Assembly: GCA_028712075.1 (NCBI GenBank)
Contig: JAQTQX010000009.1
Span: 62,001-126,000 of the forward strand
Direction of reading: 5' to 3'
DNA from: Desulfuromonadaceae bacterium
Lineage (GTDB): Bacteria; Desulfobacterota; Desulfuromonadia; Geobacterales; Pseudopelobacteraceae
DNA: 64,000 nt
In this document: positions 1-6,636 of the stretch, piece after piece
How the letters are laid out: every line of letters begins with the position of its first letter
Numbering within the stretch: position 1 is the first letter of the stretch
Made by a program: the position numbers and the translations under genes
The notes under the pieces: model-generated
Database searches by the model: none
Told to the model about the DNA's origin: nothing
What the model saw: only the letters and a program-made list of their open reading frames with translations

Positions 1-183
1 TTCGATAGCGCCTATATCGTGGAGGACTGCCGCAAGTGAGACTATTTCCCAAGTTGTGCCGGTAATCGATTCACCATTCAAGATGAATTCGGCATTACTT
101 AGCACACGGGTTGTATGCTCGATACCGTACGAGATGCTTTTGAACACCAACTTCATTTCTTCAACTGCTTTTTCGAGGTGCAT
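1..183 (-). CDS. HD-domain phosphohydrolase, N-terminal part (runs off window)
   Basis: The reading frame starts at an ATG at 183-181, preceded by a good AAGGAGT ribosome site, and stays open to base 1, so only the first 61 residues are visible. They include a histidine followed 29 residues later by LHDIG, the His...HD pattern of HD superfamily metal-dependent phosphohydrolases. It starts 13 bases after the VOC gene ends, so the two are probably co-transcribed. A C-terminal piece of a similar HD protein lies at 1813-2115. The substrate cannot be deduced. Confidence 0.7.
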   Translation of the reverse strand, partial: MHLEKAVEEMKLVFKSISYGIEHTTRVLSNAEFILNGESITGTTWEIVSLAAVLHDIGAIE

Positions 184-195
184 CTGTACTCCTTG

Positions 196-621
196 TTATG
201 CGCCGTTCTTCTGTGAAAAGCGCTGACATGCCTTGTGCTCTAACAGATCCCAAAGGTTGCCATACAGATCCTCAAAGACAGCCACCGTTCCATATTCATG
301 TTCTTCCGGACTTCTCACGAATTTTATTCCAATTGCTAAATATTGGTAATAATCCCTCCAGAAATCGTCCGTACTCAGAAACAGGAAAACTCGGCCGCCT
401 GCTTGATTCCCGATGAAACGTGCTTGTTCTGCGCTTGATGCTTTGGCCAGCAGCACTGCCGCTCCGTTTGAATTTGGTGGCATAACCAGCACCCAACGCT
501 TGTTCTGTTCAGGGATGAAGGTGTCTTCAACCAATTCAAAACCCAGCTTCCCAGTATAGAAATCAATCGCTTCATCATAATCGTCAACGACTATCGCCAC
601 ATGCACAATTGACTGCCTCAT
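196..621 (-). CDS. VOC-family (glyoxalase/bleomycin-resistance fold) protein
   Basis: The 141-residue product has the single-module vicinal oxygen chelate pattern. It opens with an IVHVAIVVDDYDEAIDFYTGKLGFELVED block and ends with a YGTVAVFEDLYGNLWDLLE strand pair, which supplies the usual His and Glu metal ligands. Length and layout match stand-alone glyoxalase-like proteins, whose substrates cannot be predicted. A GGAG site lies about 12 bases before the ATG. It is followed 13 bases later by the HD-domain gene and preceded by a ~107-base spacer after the SnoaL-like gene. Such genes are common as cassette cargo. Confidence 0.85.
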   Translation of the reverse strand: MRQSIVHVAIVVDDYDEAIDFYTGKLGFELVEDTFIPEQNKRWVLVMPPNSNGAAVLLAKASSAEQARFIGNQAGGRVFLFLSTDDFWRDYYQYLAIGIKFVRSPEEHEYGTVAVFEDLYGNLWDLLEHKACQRFSQKNGA

Positions 622-728
622 TGCCTATTGGCTCCTATTTATTCGGGCATAACGTTAAAGAGAGCAGGTCTGAGCGGCGTTTTGCTCAGGTCCGGTTGAC
701 TCCCGATTACAATTCAGCATAGGAGCGC

Positions 729-1112
729 TCAACTGATATCTGTAATTTTGTAGATTGCCCCATCTCGGAACTCGAACTCTGAACGACCGGAAAGATTTAG
801 AACCTGGCCGCTCTTTAAGCCGTTCGGCAGATCGTTTGCAACGACCGCACGAAATGCCACGGAAACCAGCGCCTTGGGACCTTCGCACTGAAAGGACTCA
901 ATAATCTGCTGCCTCTCGGAAAACAGCGATAGCGACTGCAACGCAAGGGCCCGGAGTTCAGAGATGCCGGTCGTACTAGCGTTCACCACGCCCCCCGAAA
1001 CATTCGTGAACGCAACATCCGGATGGACAGTTGCGAGCAGTTCGTCGACATTCATTCGGTTGTATGCCTCGATGTATCTCTGAATAAGCGTTTTCATTTC
1101 ATCAGGGGGCAT
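729..1112 (-). CDS. SnoaL-like (NTF2-fold) protein
   Basis: About 127 residues from the ATG at 1112-1110, which has a GAGGAG site 6-8 bases upstream; a longer in-frame start at 1172 lacks such a site. The sequence MKTLIQRYIEAYN then HPDVAFTNVSGG is typical of SnoaL-like polyketide cyclase/limonene epoxide hydrolase-type folds, small proteins of mostly unknown substrate. The first ~10 codons and the upstream leader belong to a 181-bp sequence repeated at 6164-6344, where it instead precedes a beta-lactamase. Family assignment is firm, function is not. Confidence 0.8.
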   Translation of the reverse strand: MPPDEMKTLIQRYIEAYNRMNVDELLATVHPDVAFTNVSGGVVNASTTGISELRALALQSLSLFSERQQIIESFQCEGPKALVSVAFRAVVANDLPNGLKSGQVLNLSGRSEFEFRDGAIYKITDIS

Positions 1113-1256
1113 TGTTAGCTCCTCGCTCTGTTTCGCCATCTCACCAATCGGGGCATTTTTCGCGGCACTCACTCATAATGCGCAAACGCTTCAACAACCT
1201 TGCCGTCCGGCCCGAAATGGAACACTTCGGCAGACAGGCGGTCCCGCGCGCCCTTG
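1076..1256. repeat. 181-bp direct repeat, copy 1
   Basis: This 181-base stretch matches 6164-6344 without indels and with scattered substitutions, in the same orientation. It contains the 3' end of a SnoaL-like gene, an intergenic leader with ribosome site, and the first codons (MKTLIQR) of the next gene. Homology stops sharply at both ends. Downstream of copy 1 is a SnoaL-like gene; downstream of copy 2 is the beta-lactamase gene. Confidence 0.9.
1169..1256 (-). pseudogene. 3' fragment of a SnoaL-like gene
   Basis: The minus strand encodes about 28 residues containing RLSAEVFHFGPDGK and ending EAFAHYE, then TGA at 1171-1169. This is nearly the same as the C-terminus of the intact SnoaL-like protein at 6257-6610. 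There is no start and the similarity ends at 1256, so it is a remnant of a second copy cut by recombination at the edge of the 181-bp repeat. Confidence 0.8.
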
Positions 1257-1333
1257 CCCCGCCAAACATCCAAGAATAGTGCATGGACAGGAGGTTTTGA
1301 TAGTGAGCTGCAATGTCATGTCAGACATGCTAG

Positions 1334-1723
1334 TTACTCCGCTCCATCCTCGTTGAGTATGACATCATCCAACTCAACCTTTGTCAGTGCTTCCGCTATT
1401 CGCAAAGCCTTGAGCCTATTTCGCAGCAACGTATATTGGGAAGTTCCCGGCGAGAATTTAGACTGAGCTTTGTCAGTCTTGCTCATCATCGCAGCAAACG
1501 CTCGGAGGGCATCTTGTAAGTCATCCCGTGTTAAATTATCCGTATCGCTAGTTTCCATGTTCATCAGCGCAGACGCAATGTGTAGCGCTTTGAGGTTGTC
1601 TCGCAGCATTGTGTGCTGCCACGTTCCGGACGCCAATTTCTGCTGTGCCTTTTCCAGCTTGCTGATTAGTGAACCTATCGGTCGACGCGCTTCCTGCAAT
1701 TCGTCTGTTGTGGGATTATCCAT
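1334..1723 (-). CDS. Unknown protein made of two tandem ~60-residue repeats
   Basis: From the ATG at 1723-1721 (AAGAGA ribosome site upstream) the product is 129 residues. It consists of two similar halves: TTDELQEARRPIGSLISKLE followed by KLASGTWQHTMLRDNLKALHIASAL, and TRDDLQDALRAFAAMMSKTD followed by KFSPGTSQYTLLRNRLKALRIAEAL. Each half is predicted helical with a Gly-Thr turn, consistent with a small helical bundle produced by internal duplication. I do not recognise the family. There is no signal peptide or membrane segment. It sits among cassette-like genes, and function is unknown. Confidence 0.65.
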   Translation of the reverse strand: MDNPTTDELQEARRPIGSLISKLEKAQQKLASGTWQHTMLRDNLKALHIASALMNMETSDTDNLTRDDLQDALRAFAAMMSKTDKAQSKFSPGTSQYTLLRNRLKALRIAEALTKVELDDVILNEDGAE

Positions 1724-1812
1724 TGTCGAGTCTCTTCGTATGCGACAACAACCGAGTTCCTGAGTTGCATTGCTACAGGTCAAAAAAACACAGGGTAGTC
1801 AGCAATATGTGG

Positions 1813-2115
1813 TCAATATGGCCGGAGCCGATCTTGCCGGCAACGCTGTTGCCGGCCCAGATCAGGCTGGTCAGGGTCAGTGTCGAGGTCTTTTGCTTTC
1901 TCACCAAACTGGAGGTATTCAAAGTAATCAGCCTCCCACACAATCTGGGAATCGATGCCGTCGATTCTTGCAGGAGTGTGATGATTGCCGACGATATAGC
2001 AGACTCGATTGGCGGTTGCCGCTGGTACTCCGATGCGCTCAAGGATGGACTGGGCGATAGGAGGCCCCTTGATTTCCTGAAAATGACCTTCTATTGAGCC
2101 GCCATCAAATTACGT
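1813..2115 (-). pseudogene. C-terminal fragment of an HD-domain protein
   Basis: A minus-strand frame without a start codon encodes ~98 residues including GHFQEIKGPPIAQSILERIG, NRVCYIVGNHHTP, and DGIDSQIVWEADYFEYLQFG, then TGA at 1815-1813. The last two blocks are the conserved C-terminal part of small HD phosphohydrolases. It is cut upstream by a TAA in frame. The gene at 1-183 is the matching N-terminal type, so the fragment is probably the remains of a duplicated copy. The final ~20 residues run into the hairpin at 1836-1856 and may not be original sequence. Confidence 0.65.
1836..1856. repeat. Perfect 9-bp inverted repeat
   Basis: GCCGGCAAC, a 3-base loop, then GTTGCCGGC. It has no T-run on either side, so it is not a canonical intrinsic terminator. 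It lies inside the degraded HD-domain fragment and may mark a former recombination or stem-loop element. Confidence 0.6.
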
Positions 2116-2157
2116 AAAAAGTCTTCCTCGGCCGATATTCAGCCAATTTCTTTTTTG

Positions 2158-2955
2158 TCACCCTCTCGGCCTTATGAACAGTGTATGCAGGCTCTGACCG
2201 ACTTTGCCTATGCCATCAAATGTGGTAGTCGCGGTTTGACCGATTCCATCATCCCCGATAGTTGTACGTGCATTCATTCCAATCCACGGACCTTCGGGTT
2301 GACGGTAGATCCCGACAGTCAAATCTACCGGAACAAACGACCATTTTGAAAATTCGAGTTCCGCGCTAATCCCGTTAGCGGAATCGATCATCAGCACAAG
2401 AGCTTCCAGTCCATTAATATCCTGGTTTTCAATTAACGGAATTCGCGGTCTGGTCCAAACGGTTGCCGGACCTAACGTGTCATATCCTCCCTTGGTGAAC
2501 CGCCATTCAAGAGCCTCTCCGTAAGGGAAACGGCCGGATTCCGGAAAAAATATTTGAGGTTGTGATTCCGGAAATAATGGTAGTTCGAATGGATCCGGTA
2601 TCGCTTCGGTCACGCCAACCTCGGAAATAATACGCCATGCGTGGGCAATCAAATATGTCTTGCCTTCCGATATGTATTCTCCTCTGAGAAGCTCTATCCT
2701 TTTGCCGCCCCTTACAACTTCCACTTTGATTACGCAAGGTTTTACTGGGATCGCACTCAATAATTCAATTGTGACCCTTGTGATCACAAAATTTCCGGAT
2801 GATTGGTATGTTCGCAAGGCGCGAGTAAGCAGTGCCGATGGCGGCCCTCCATGCTGGAAATCCGGGGACCACGGGCCTGTCGTGGCGATGCTGGGTTCAA
2901 ACTGGTTTTCAGCTACTTGATAAAAAAATGCATTCGGCAGTTCGTTCATAATCAT
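2158..2955 (-). CDS. Acyl-CoA thioesterase-like (double hotdog) protein
   Basis: The 265-residue product begins FYQVAENQFEPSIATTGPWSPDFQHGGPPSALL, a pattern typical of the TesB-like thioesterase-superfamily proteins in which HGGPP opens the first hotdog helix. The C-terminal half carries the second hotdog (FSKWSFVPVDLTVGIYRQPEGPWIGM). The ATG at 2955 overlaps the stop of the upstream acetyltransferase gene (ATGA), so translation is probably coupled; a second in-frame ATG lies two codons later. Substrate is unknown. Presumably cytoplasmic. Confidence 0.75.
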   Translation of the reverse strand: MIMNELPNAFFYQVAENQFEPSIATTGPWSPDFQHGGPPSALLTRALRTYQSSGNFVITRVTIELLSAIPVKPCVIKVEVVRGGKRIELLRGEYISEGKTYLIAHAWRIISEVGVTEAIPDPFELPLFPESQPQIFFPESGRFPYGEALEWRFTKGGYDTLGPATVWTRPRIPLIENQDINGLEALVLMIDSANGISAELEFSKWSFVPVDLTVGIYRQPEGPWIGMNARTTIGDDGIGQTATTTFDGIGKVGQSLHTLFIRPRG

Positions 2956-3512
2956 CTCGTAGGCACCTCAAGAGAATTCCCGCGACTTTCATTTTCTTCA
3001 TGCAGCATTTTCTGGAAAATATGCACATCAAGGAACCGGCCGAACTTCAGGCCCACCTCCTTCATGGTGCCGATATGGACAAACCCCAGGCTCTCATTCA
3101 GGTGCAGGCTTTCGTCGTTTCCTTCGACAATACGGGCAATCAGCGTATGCAACCCCAGGCGGTGCGCTTCTTCAATCATCGCTTCCTTCAGCTTTCGGCC
3201 GATACCCTTGCCGCGATAGTGTGTTGAGACATAGGACGATGACTCCGCGGTCAGATTATAGGCCCGGCGCTCCGACCACCGGCTGAGCGAAGACCAGCCA
3301 ATGACCGCGCCGTCAAGTTCCGCTACGAGAATCGGATGAGTCTCGTCGTGGTCGTTGAACCACTGCACGCGATCTTCGGGCAGTTTCGGTTCAGTATCGA
3401 ACGTTGCGGTCGTGGCGCACACCGCCTCGTTGTAGATGTCGGTAATCGCCGGCAGATCAGCCAGCGTCGCCCTTCTGAGCCGGACAGCGGAAACATTTTT
3501 TGAGTCGCACAT
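2952..3512 (-). CDS. GNAT N-acetyltransferase, phosphinothricin acetyltransferase type
   Basis: About 186 residues from the ATG at 3512-3510 (GGGAG about 11 bases upstream). The order RLRRATLADLPAITDIYNEAV, TFDTEP, WSSLSRWSERRAY, YVSTHYRGKGIGRKL (acetyl-CoA loop) and LNESLGFVHIGTMKEVGLKFGRFLDV follows Pat/MddA-like enzymes, which acetylate phosphinothricin or methionine derivatives. GNAT substrates cannot be settled by sequence alone. It overlaps the thioesterase gene by four bases. Confidence 0.85.
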   Translation of the reverse strand: MCDSKNVSAVRLRRATLADLPAITDIYNEAVCATTATFDTEPKLPEDRVQWFNDHDETHPILVAELDGAVIGWSSLSRWSERRAYNLTAESSSYVSTHYRGKGIGRKLKEAMIEEAHRLGLHTLIARIVEGNDESLHLNESLGFVHIGTMKEVGLKFGRFLDVHIFQKMLHEENESRGNSLEVPTR

Positions 3513-3593
3513 ATGGATTCTTACTCCCAGCTTCTTAGCAGTTGTGGGCAGCATATAAGTATACGAAGTCCGAATTACCGACTGGATAGCAGG

Positions 3594-3773
3594 TTAAGAC
3601 TTTTGTGCAACAACATAAGCATGCTTTTCCGGGAACTGGTCCAACTCCAGGTGCATTACGGTCAGCCCGTTGTTCATCAGCGTCGTCAGATTGCCATTTA
3701 TACCGATCGAGCTGTAGTAGAACTCATCCTCATGCCACCGGTCCGTATGACGGAATAATGGGTTGGGCGTCAT
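3594..3773 (-). CDS. Short ORF resembling the C-terminus of a SAM-dependent methyltransferase
   Basis: An ATG-to-TAA frame of 59 residues contains LTTLMNNGLTVMHLELDQF followed by PEKHAYVVAQKS. This is reminiscent of the last ~40 residues of class I methyltransferases (GF..V..E....P..A..V.AKK). No SAM-binding glycine motif is present, so it is either a truncated remnant or an unrelated small cassette gene. It has no clear ribosome site. Low confidence as a functional gene. Confidence 0.35.
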   Translation of the reverse strand: MTPNPLFRHTDRWHEDEFYYSSIGINGNLTTLMNNGLTVMHLELDQFPEKHAYVVAQKS

Positions 3774-3791
3774 TCGGGCAGCGTGAATTGG

Positions 3792-3986
3792 TCACGAATG
3801 CACCTTTTCGTGACGTTCCAGCATTTGTACTAACTGGGCAATTTTCTTCGCACGTGTTTCGGCCTTTTTGGCAGTTTGAATCCTGAACAGGAAAGCGTAT
3901 AAATTTCGGCTATCAAGAGTTGCAAAGAAGTTCTTGGCCCGCGTATTACTGTCCAGTGCAGACTGGAAATCGCTTGGACTGTGGCC
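3792..3986 (-). pseudogene. C-terminal fragment of a YdeI/OmpD-associated family protein
   Basis: The frame ending at TGA 3794-3792 encodes ~64 residues including NFFATLDSRNLYAFLFRIQ, TAKKAETRAKKIAQLVQML and ERHEKVHS, the well-conserved C-terminal helix pair of YdeI/OmpD-associated proteins. The frame is open only back to a TAA inside the attC-like site (R' core at 3984-3990), and no start codon precedes the homology. The 5' part of the gene has therefore been lost exactly at the presumed attC crossover point. Confidence 0.7.
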
Positions 3987-4073
3987 TTACGTGGAAGTGA
4001 GGGGCGGCCGGAGCAAAGCGGAGGGAACCACAAGCGCAACTTGTGGCCGTCCCTCTCGACTGCAGTGTTATGT
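3984..4073 (-). other. Putative integron attC recombination site (about 90 bp)
   Basis: Read on the minus strand, the site begins just after the stop of the 4078-4569 gene with an ACATAAC core (R''). Then come GTCGAGAGGGACGGC (L'' region), a central hairpin (CCACAAG / CTTGTGG), GCCGCCCCTCACTT (L' region) and a GTAAGGC core (R'). The GAGGGACGGC and GCCGCCCCTC arms are imperfect inverted repeats, as in attC sites that fold for single-strand recombination. The R' core differs by one base from canonical GTTAGGC. Size and position after a stop codon fit a gene cassette. Confidence 0.65.
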
Positions 4074-4077
4074 GGCA

Positions 4078-4569
4078 TTACTCATATGCCTCCAGCGTGT
4101 TGAAAATTTCATGCGACAGAGCTGTAAATTGACTGTGAATGGACTCCGATAGCTTTTTTGAATTATCAAAGTCCGGGGCCAAAAGTAGAGGAGCTTCGAA
4201 AATCGAATACTCTGGCATTGCCTCTTTCTTGACCCACTTCACTTCTTTTAGTTTTATCCAATAAAAAATCTGCACATCCTTTGTTTGCCCAAGAAGCCAC
4301 AGCTCGAAGTTTGCATTTTTATGGTTGAAAACGATTGCAAGCTTTAGCTTTTTCTTCTTGAGATAGTCGTTTTGCAAGTAGAAGTATGTGAAATCTATAT
4401 AGCCATGCAGTACATTCGCAACCGAGAATTCACTTTTATATTTCTTTGAGAATTCAGTTCTTAGATTTTGAACGATACCAACTAGACCTTCATGGGTCTT
4501 CTGGAGTTCTCCGCTGGATAATGCGTTTCTATAAGCCGGTATACGCTCATTCAGACTTTTGCTCGGCAT
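4078..4569 (-). CDS. Conserved hypothetical protein, DUF7000-like
   Basis: 163 residues from the ATG at 4569-4567, with GGAGGG 8 bases upstream. The sequence has NERIPAYRNALSSGELQKTH, FSVANVLHGYIDFTYFYLQN, LKLAIVFNHKNANFELWLL and GQTKDVQIFYW, a soluble cytoplasmic-looking protein I associate with the DUF7000 family from memory. No catalytic motif is evident. The gene ends right at an attC-like site, so it is a good candidate for a complete gene cassette. Confidence 0.7.
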   Translation of the reverse strand: MPSKSLNERIPAYRNALSSGELQKTHEGLVGIVQNLRTEFSKKYKSEFSVANVLHGYIDFTYFYLQNDYLKKKKLKLAIVFNHKNANFELWLLGQTKDVQIFYWIKLKEVKWVKKEAMPEYSIFEAPLLLAPDFDNSKKLSESIHSQFTALSHEIFNTLEAYE

Positions 4570-4600
4570 CACCAATTCCCTCCAAAATCAACTGACACAT

Positions 4601-4668
4601 AATCGGGTAGGAGGCGGGGGGCTCTCCCGCCGTCCTCACACACCACCGTACGAACGGTTCCGTATGCC
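4601..4668 (-). mobile_element. 3' end of a group II intron (domain V/VI remnant)
   Basis: The minus strand reads ACGGAACCGTTCGTACGG, GGTGTGTGAGGACGG, then a GC hairpin (GGCGGGAGAGCCCCCCGCC) and CTCCTACCCGATT. This is the pattern typical of the last ~70 bases of bacterial group II introns, including the domain VI hairpin with its bulged-A TAC and the conserved ACCCGAT 3' terminus. No maturase gene or 5' intron end is present, so it is a deletion remnant. Group IIC introns are known to insert at attC sites, and the sequence after the intron end starts TATGTG, like a split attC core. Confidence 0.6.
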
Positions 4669-4673
4669 TGGCG

Positions 4674-5195
4674 CTAGATAGAAGTGGCAACCGCCGTTTC
4701 ACGGTAGACCTTCCACCCTTTCTCGGTCAGTCGCAAACTAAGCGAGAACACAAATCGTAGTGGCTTATCTGATAGTTGCACTTGTCTAACAACGACAACG
4801 TATCCAGACTTTCCAACAACCTCTATATGTCTGAAATTTGCGGTTGTATCCAGTGGCACCGCACCAGAGTCGCGCTTCGCAATAAAGAAGTTTAGGTTCT
4901 CTTGATAATTCAATGTGATGACAGAATCATCCAAATTGACAATGACGATTCTAAGATCGCGGTCATAAAGATCTGCAAGTGTTTCGATTTTGTAGTTACA
5001 GCCATTGAATATCAATTTTTCAACAGCTTCCTTGAGTTCGATTTGTTCATCATTCAAATTCATTGATGTACTCCAAGTGTGAGGCGTAACGGCCGGATGG
5101 GCTGGCGAGCTATCTGTTTTTGGCACTGGCCCCGCACAAGCAGCCAAAATGCTCGCACCCAAGATCAACAACAGTCCTCTCGTCATGCTAACCAT
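4674..5195 (-). CDS. Putative lipoprotein, NTF2-like fold possible
   Basis: The ATG at 5195-5193 follows a CGGAGGG site. The N-terminus MVSMTRGLLLILGASILAACAG is a lipoprotein signal with lipobox ILAAC, giving a mature periplasmic protein of ~155 residues. The body (DEQIELKEAVEKLIFNGCNYKIETLADLY...DLRIVIVNLDD...) followed by a beta-rich second half resembles SnoaL/NTF2-like domains, but I cannot name a family. It lies between the attC of the beta-lactamase cassette upstream and the group II intron remnant that abuts its stop codon downstream. Confidence 0.7.
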   Translation of the reverse strand: MVSMTRGLLLILGASILAACAGPVPKTDSSPAHPAVTPHTWSTSMNLNDEQIELKEAVEKLIFNGCNYKIETLADLYDRDLRIVIVNLDDSVITLNYQENLNFFIAKRDSGAVPLDTTANFRHIEVVGKSGYVVVVRQVQLSDKPLRFVFSLSLRLTEKGWKVYRETAVATSI

Positions 5196-5224
5196 ATGAA
5201 ACCCTCCGGCGATAAATGTAAGAG

Positions 5225-5285
5225 GCATAACGAAAAAAATCAAGCGGCCAGACGCTGCCGGGTCCGCTTAAACAAGGGTTTAGGC
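5225..5285 (-). other. Putative integron attC site of the beta-lactamase cassette (61 bp)
   Basis: Beginning at the base next to the beta-lactamase stop, the minus strand reads GCCTAAAC (R''), a five-base spacer, TTTAAGCGG (L''), a short loop, CCGCTTGAT (L') and CGTTATGC (R'). L'' and L' pair over at least six bases, and the R cores are imperfectly complementary. The 61-bp length is that of the classic 59-base-element class. The position immediately 3' of a resistance gene and 5' of a lipoprotein gene is what a gene cassette would show. Confidence 0.7.
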
Positions 5286-6200
5286 CTAGTGACTGCGTTT
5301 GTTGAATTCGGTAGCGATAAGTTTGCCCACCTCAGCGAGCACTGTTTCTCGCTCTGAGTTGGGAGCTGTGGAACCGGAATAATAGACTGCAACGAAAATC
5401 GGTGACCGATTTGGTGGCCACATGATAGCAATGTCGTTGACGGCTCCGTTACTGCAGGTGCCAGTTTTGTCCCCTACGCGCCAATCCGAAGGGATACCGG
5501 CGCGAAGCCTGTTTGCACCCGTAGTATTAGCGAGCAGATAATTTTCGAGGATCTTGCGAGAAGATGGAGAAAGGATATGGCCCGAAAGAACCTTGTTCAT
5601 CGTTTCCACCATCGATGAAGGGCTGGTAGTATCGCGATCATCATTCGGCAGGTTTTCGTTTAATGATGGTTCGTTTCGATCAAGGCGAGTTACTGAATCG
5701 CCCAGAGATCGAGCAAAGGCAGTGACAGCCTTAGGCCCGCCAATCAAGTCGAGAAGGAGATTCGCAGCGGTGTTGTCACTGTAGTCGATGGCCGCTGCAC
5801 AGAGTCGCTCTACAGTCATGGCCCCATCAGGTAAGTACTTTTTTGTGATAGGTGCCCAATCGAGAAGATCGGCTGCAGTATATGGAATTCTACGATCCAG
5901 GGAGATCTTCTTTTCATCAACTTGCTTGAGAACCGCCGCCACAAGTATGAATTTGAATGTGCTGCACATTGCAAACCGTTCTGCCGAACGGTACTCGATA
6001 CGCATGCCGGTCGCCGTATTGAGCGCAGCAATACCGAGGCGGCCACCATGACGGTTCTCGATCATAGTAATTTGTTCACCAATCGTTTTTGGAGGTTCGG
6101 CGGAATTTGCCTGAGATACCCAAACTGTTACTGCAAGACAAAGGATTGACACGCTCTTGATTAATCTCTGAATAAGAGTTTTCATTTCATCAGGGGTCAT
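5286..6200 (-). CDS. bla: Class A beta-lactamase with Cys69-Cys238 pair
   Basis: Start at ATG 6200-6198, with GAGGAG upstream; the in-frame ATG at 6260 has no site. Signal peptide to about residue 34 (KSVSILCLAVTVWVSQANSA). The serine beta-lactamase motifs are complete: STFK (80-83), SDN (141-143), EPSLN (177-181, Ambler E166 region) and KTG (245-247). Cysteines directly before STFK and two residues after KTG correspond to Ambler 69 and 238. That pair forms the disulfide typical of KPC, NMC-A, SME and several GES carbapenemases, so a broad spectrum is possible but unproven. The first codons (MTPDEMKTLIQR) come from the 181-bp repeat shared with a SnoaL gene. An attC-like site follows the stop. 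Confidence 0.93.
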   Translation of the reverse strand: MTPDEMKTLIQRLIKSVSILCLAVTVWVSQANSAEPPKTIGEQITMIENRHGGRLGIAALNTATGMRIEYRSAERFAMCSTFKFILVAAVLKQVDEKKISLDRRIPYTAADLLDWAPITKKYLPDGAMTVERLCAAAIDYSDNTAANLLLDLIGGPKAVTAFARSLGDSVTRLDRNEPSLNENLPNDDRDTTSPSSMVETMNKVLSGHILSPSSRKILENYLLANTTGANRLRAGIPSDWRVGDKTGTCSNGAVNDIAIMWPPNRSPIFVAVYYSGSTAPNSERETVLAEVGKLIATEFNKRSH

Positions 6201-6344
6201 TGTTAGCTCCTCGCTCTGTTTCCTCATCTCACCAATCGGGGAATTTTTCGCAGTACTCACGCATAATGCGCAAACGCCTCAGCAACCTTGCCGTCCGGAC
6301 CGAAATGGAACACTTCGGCGGACAGGCGTTCCCGCGCGCCCTTG
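6164..6344. repeat. 181-bp direct repeat, copy 2
   Basis: Copy of 1076-1256 with the same length and orientation. Here it covers the 3' end of the intact SnoaL-like gene, the leader and ribosome site, and the first ~12 codons of the beta-lactamase. The homology ends inside the beta-lactamase signal peptide. This shows that either the resistance gene or a SnoaL gene was joined to a pre-existing leader by recombination in the start region. Confidence 0.9.
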
Positions 6345-6610
6345 TAGTAGAGTGTGACGCTGTTTACTCCCACCAATGTGGAGATCAGCTCGAAATGCAG
6401 GTCGGGTATCATGGCGAGGGCCTTGGCCCAATAAGCGCCAACTGCTGCTTTCCCCTTCAGCCGGCCGCTCGGTTCTCCGGCAATCTGGACGATGTACGGT
6501 GAATTCATTTCGAAATCGTCGGCATAGTGAGCAAGTACCCGTTCCAGATCGTGGCTGTTCCAGGCTTCAATCCATTCCCGTGCGAACTGCTGTACAAACA
6601 CATTGTCCAT
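6257..6610 (-). CDS. SnoaL-like (nuclear transport factor 2 fold) protein
   Basis: 117 residues from ATG 6610-6608, chosen because GGAGG lies 8-9 bases upstream. The sequence FAREWIEAWNSHDLERVLAHYADDFEMNSPYI then GRLKGKAAVGAYW and PDLHFELIS is a canonical SnoaL-like domain. The C-terminal ~28 residues are duplicated as the fragment at 1169-1256. It starts about 30 bp after the upstream PfpI gene's stop codon begins, so the two are likely co-transcribed. Function of these small hydratase/isomerase-like proteins is unknown. Confidence 0.85.
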   Translation of the reverse strand: MDNVFVQQFAREWIEAWNSHDLERVLAHYADDFEMNSPYIVQIAGEPSGRLKGKAAVGAYWAKALAMIPDLHFELISTLVGVNSVTLYYKGARERLSAEVFHFGPDGKVAEAFAHYA

Positions 6611-6636
6611 AAGCATCCCTCCGTGGATGTCGAGAT

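Noticed and set aside
622-728. Possible attC between the SnoaL-like and VOC genes (ends TTTAACGTTATGC)
   Set aside because: The right core is good and a CTGAGC/GCTCAG stem exists, but no matching left core follows the SnoaL stop. Too degenerate to annotate.
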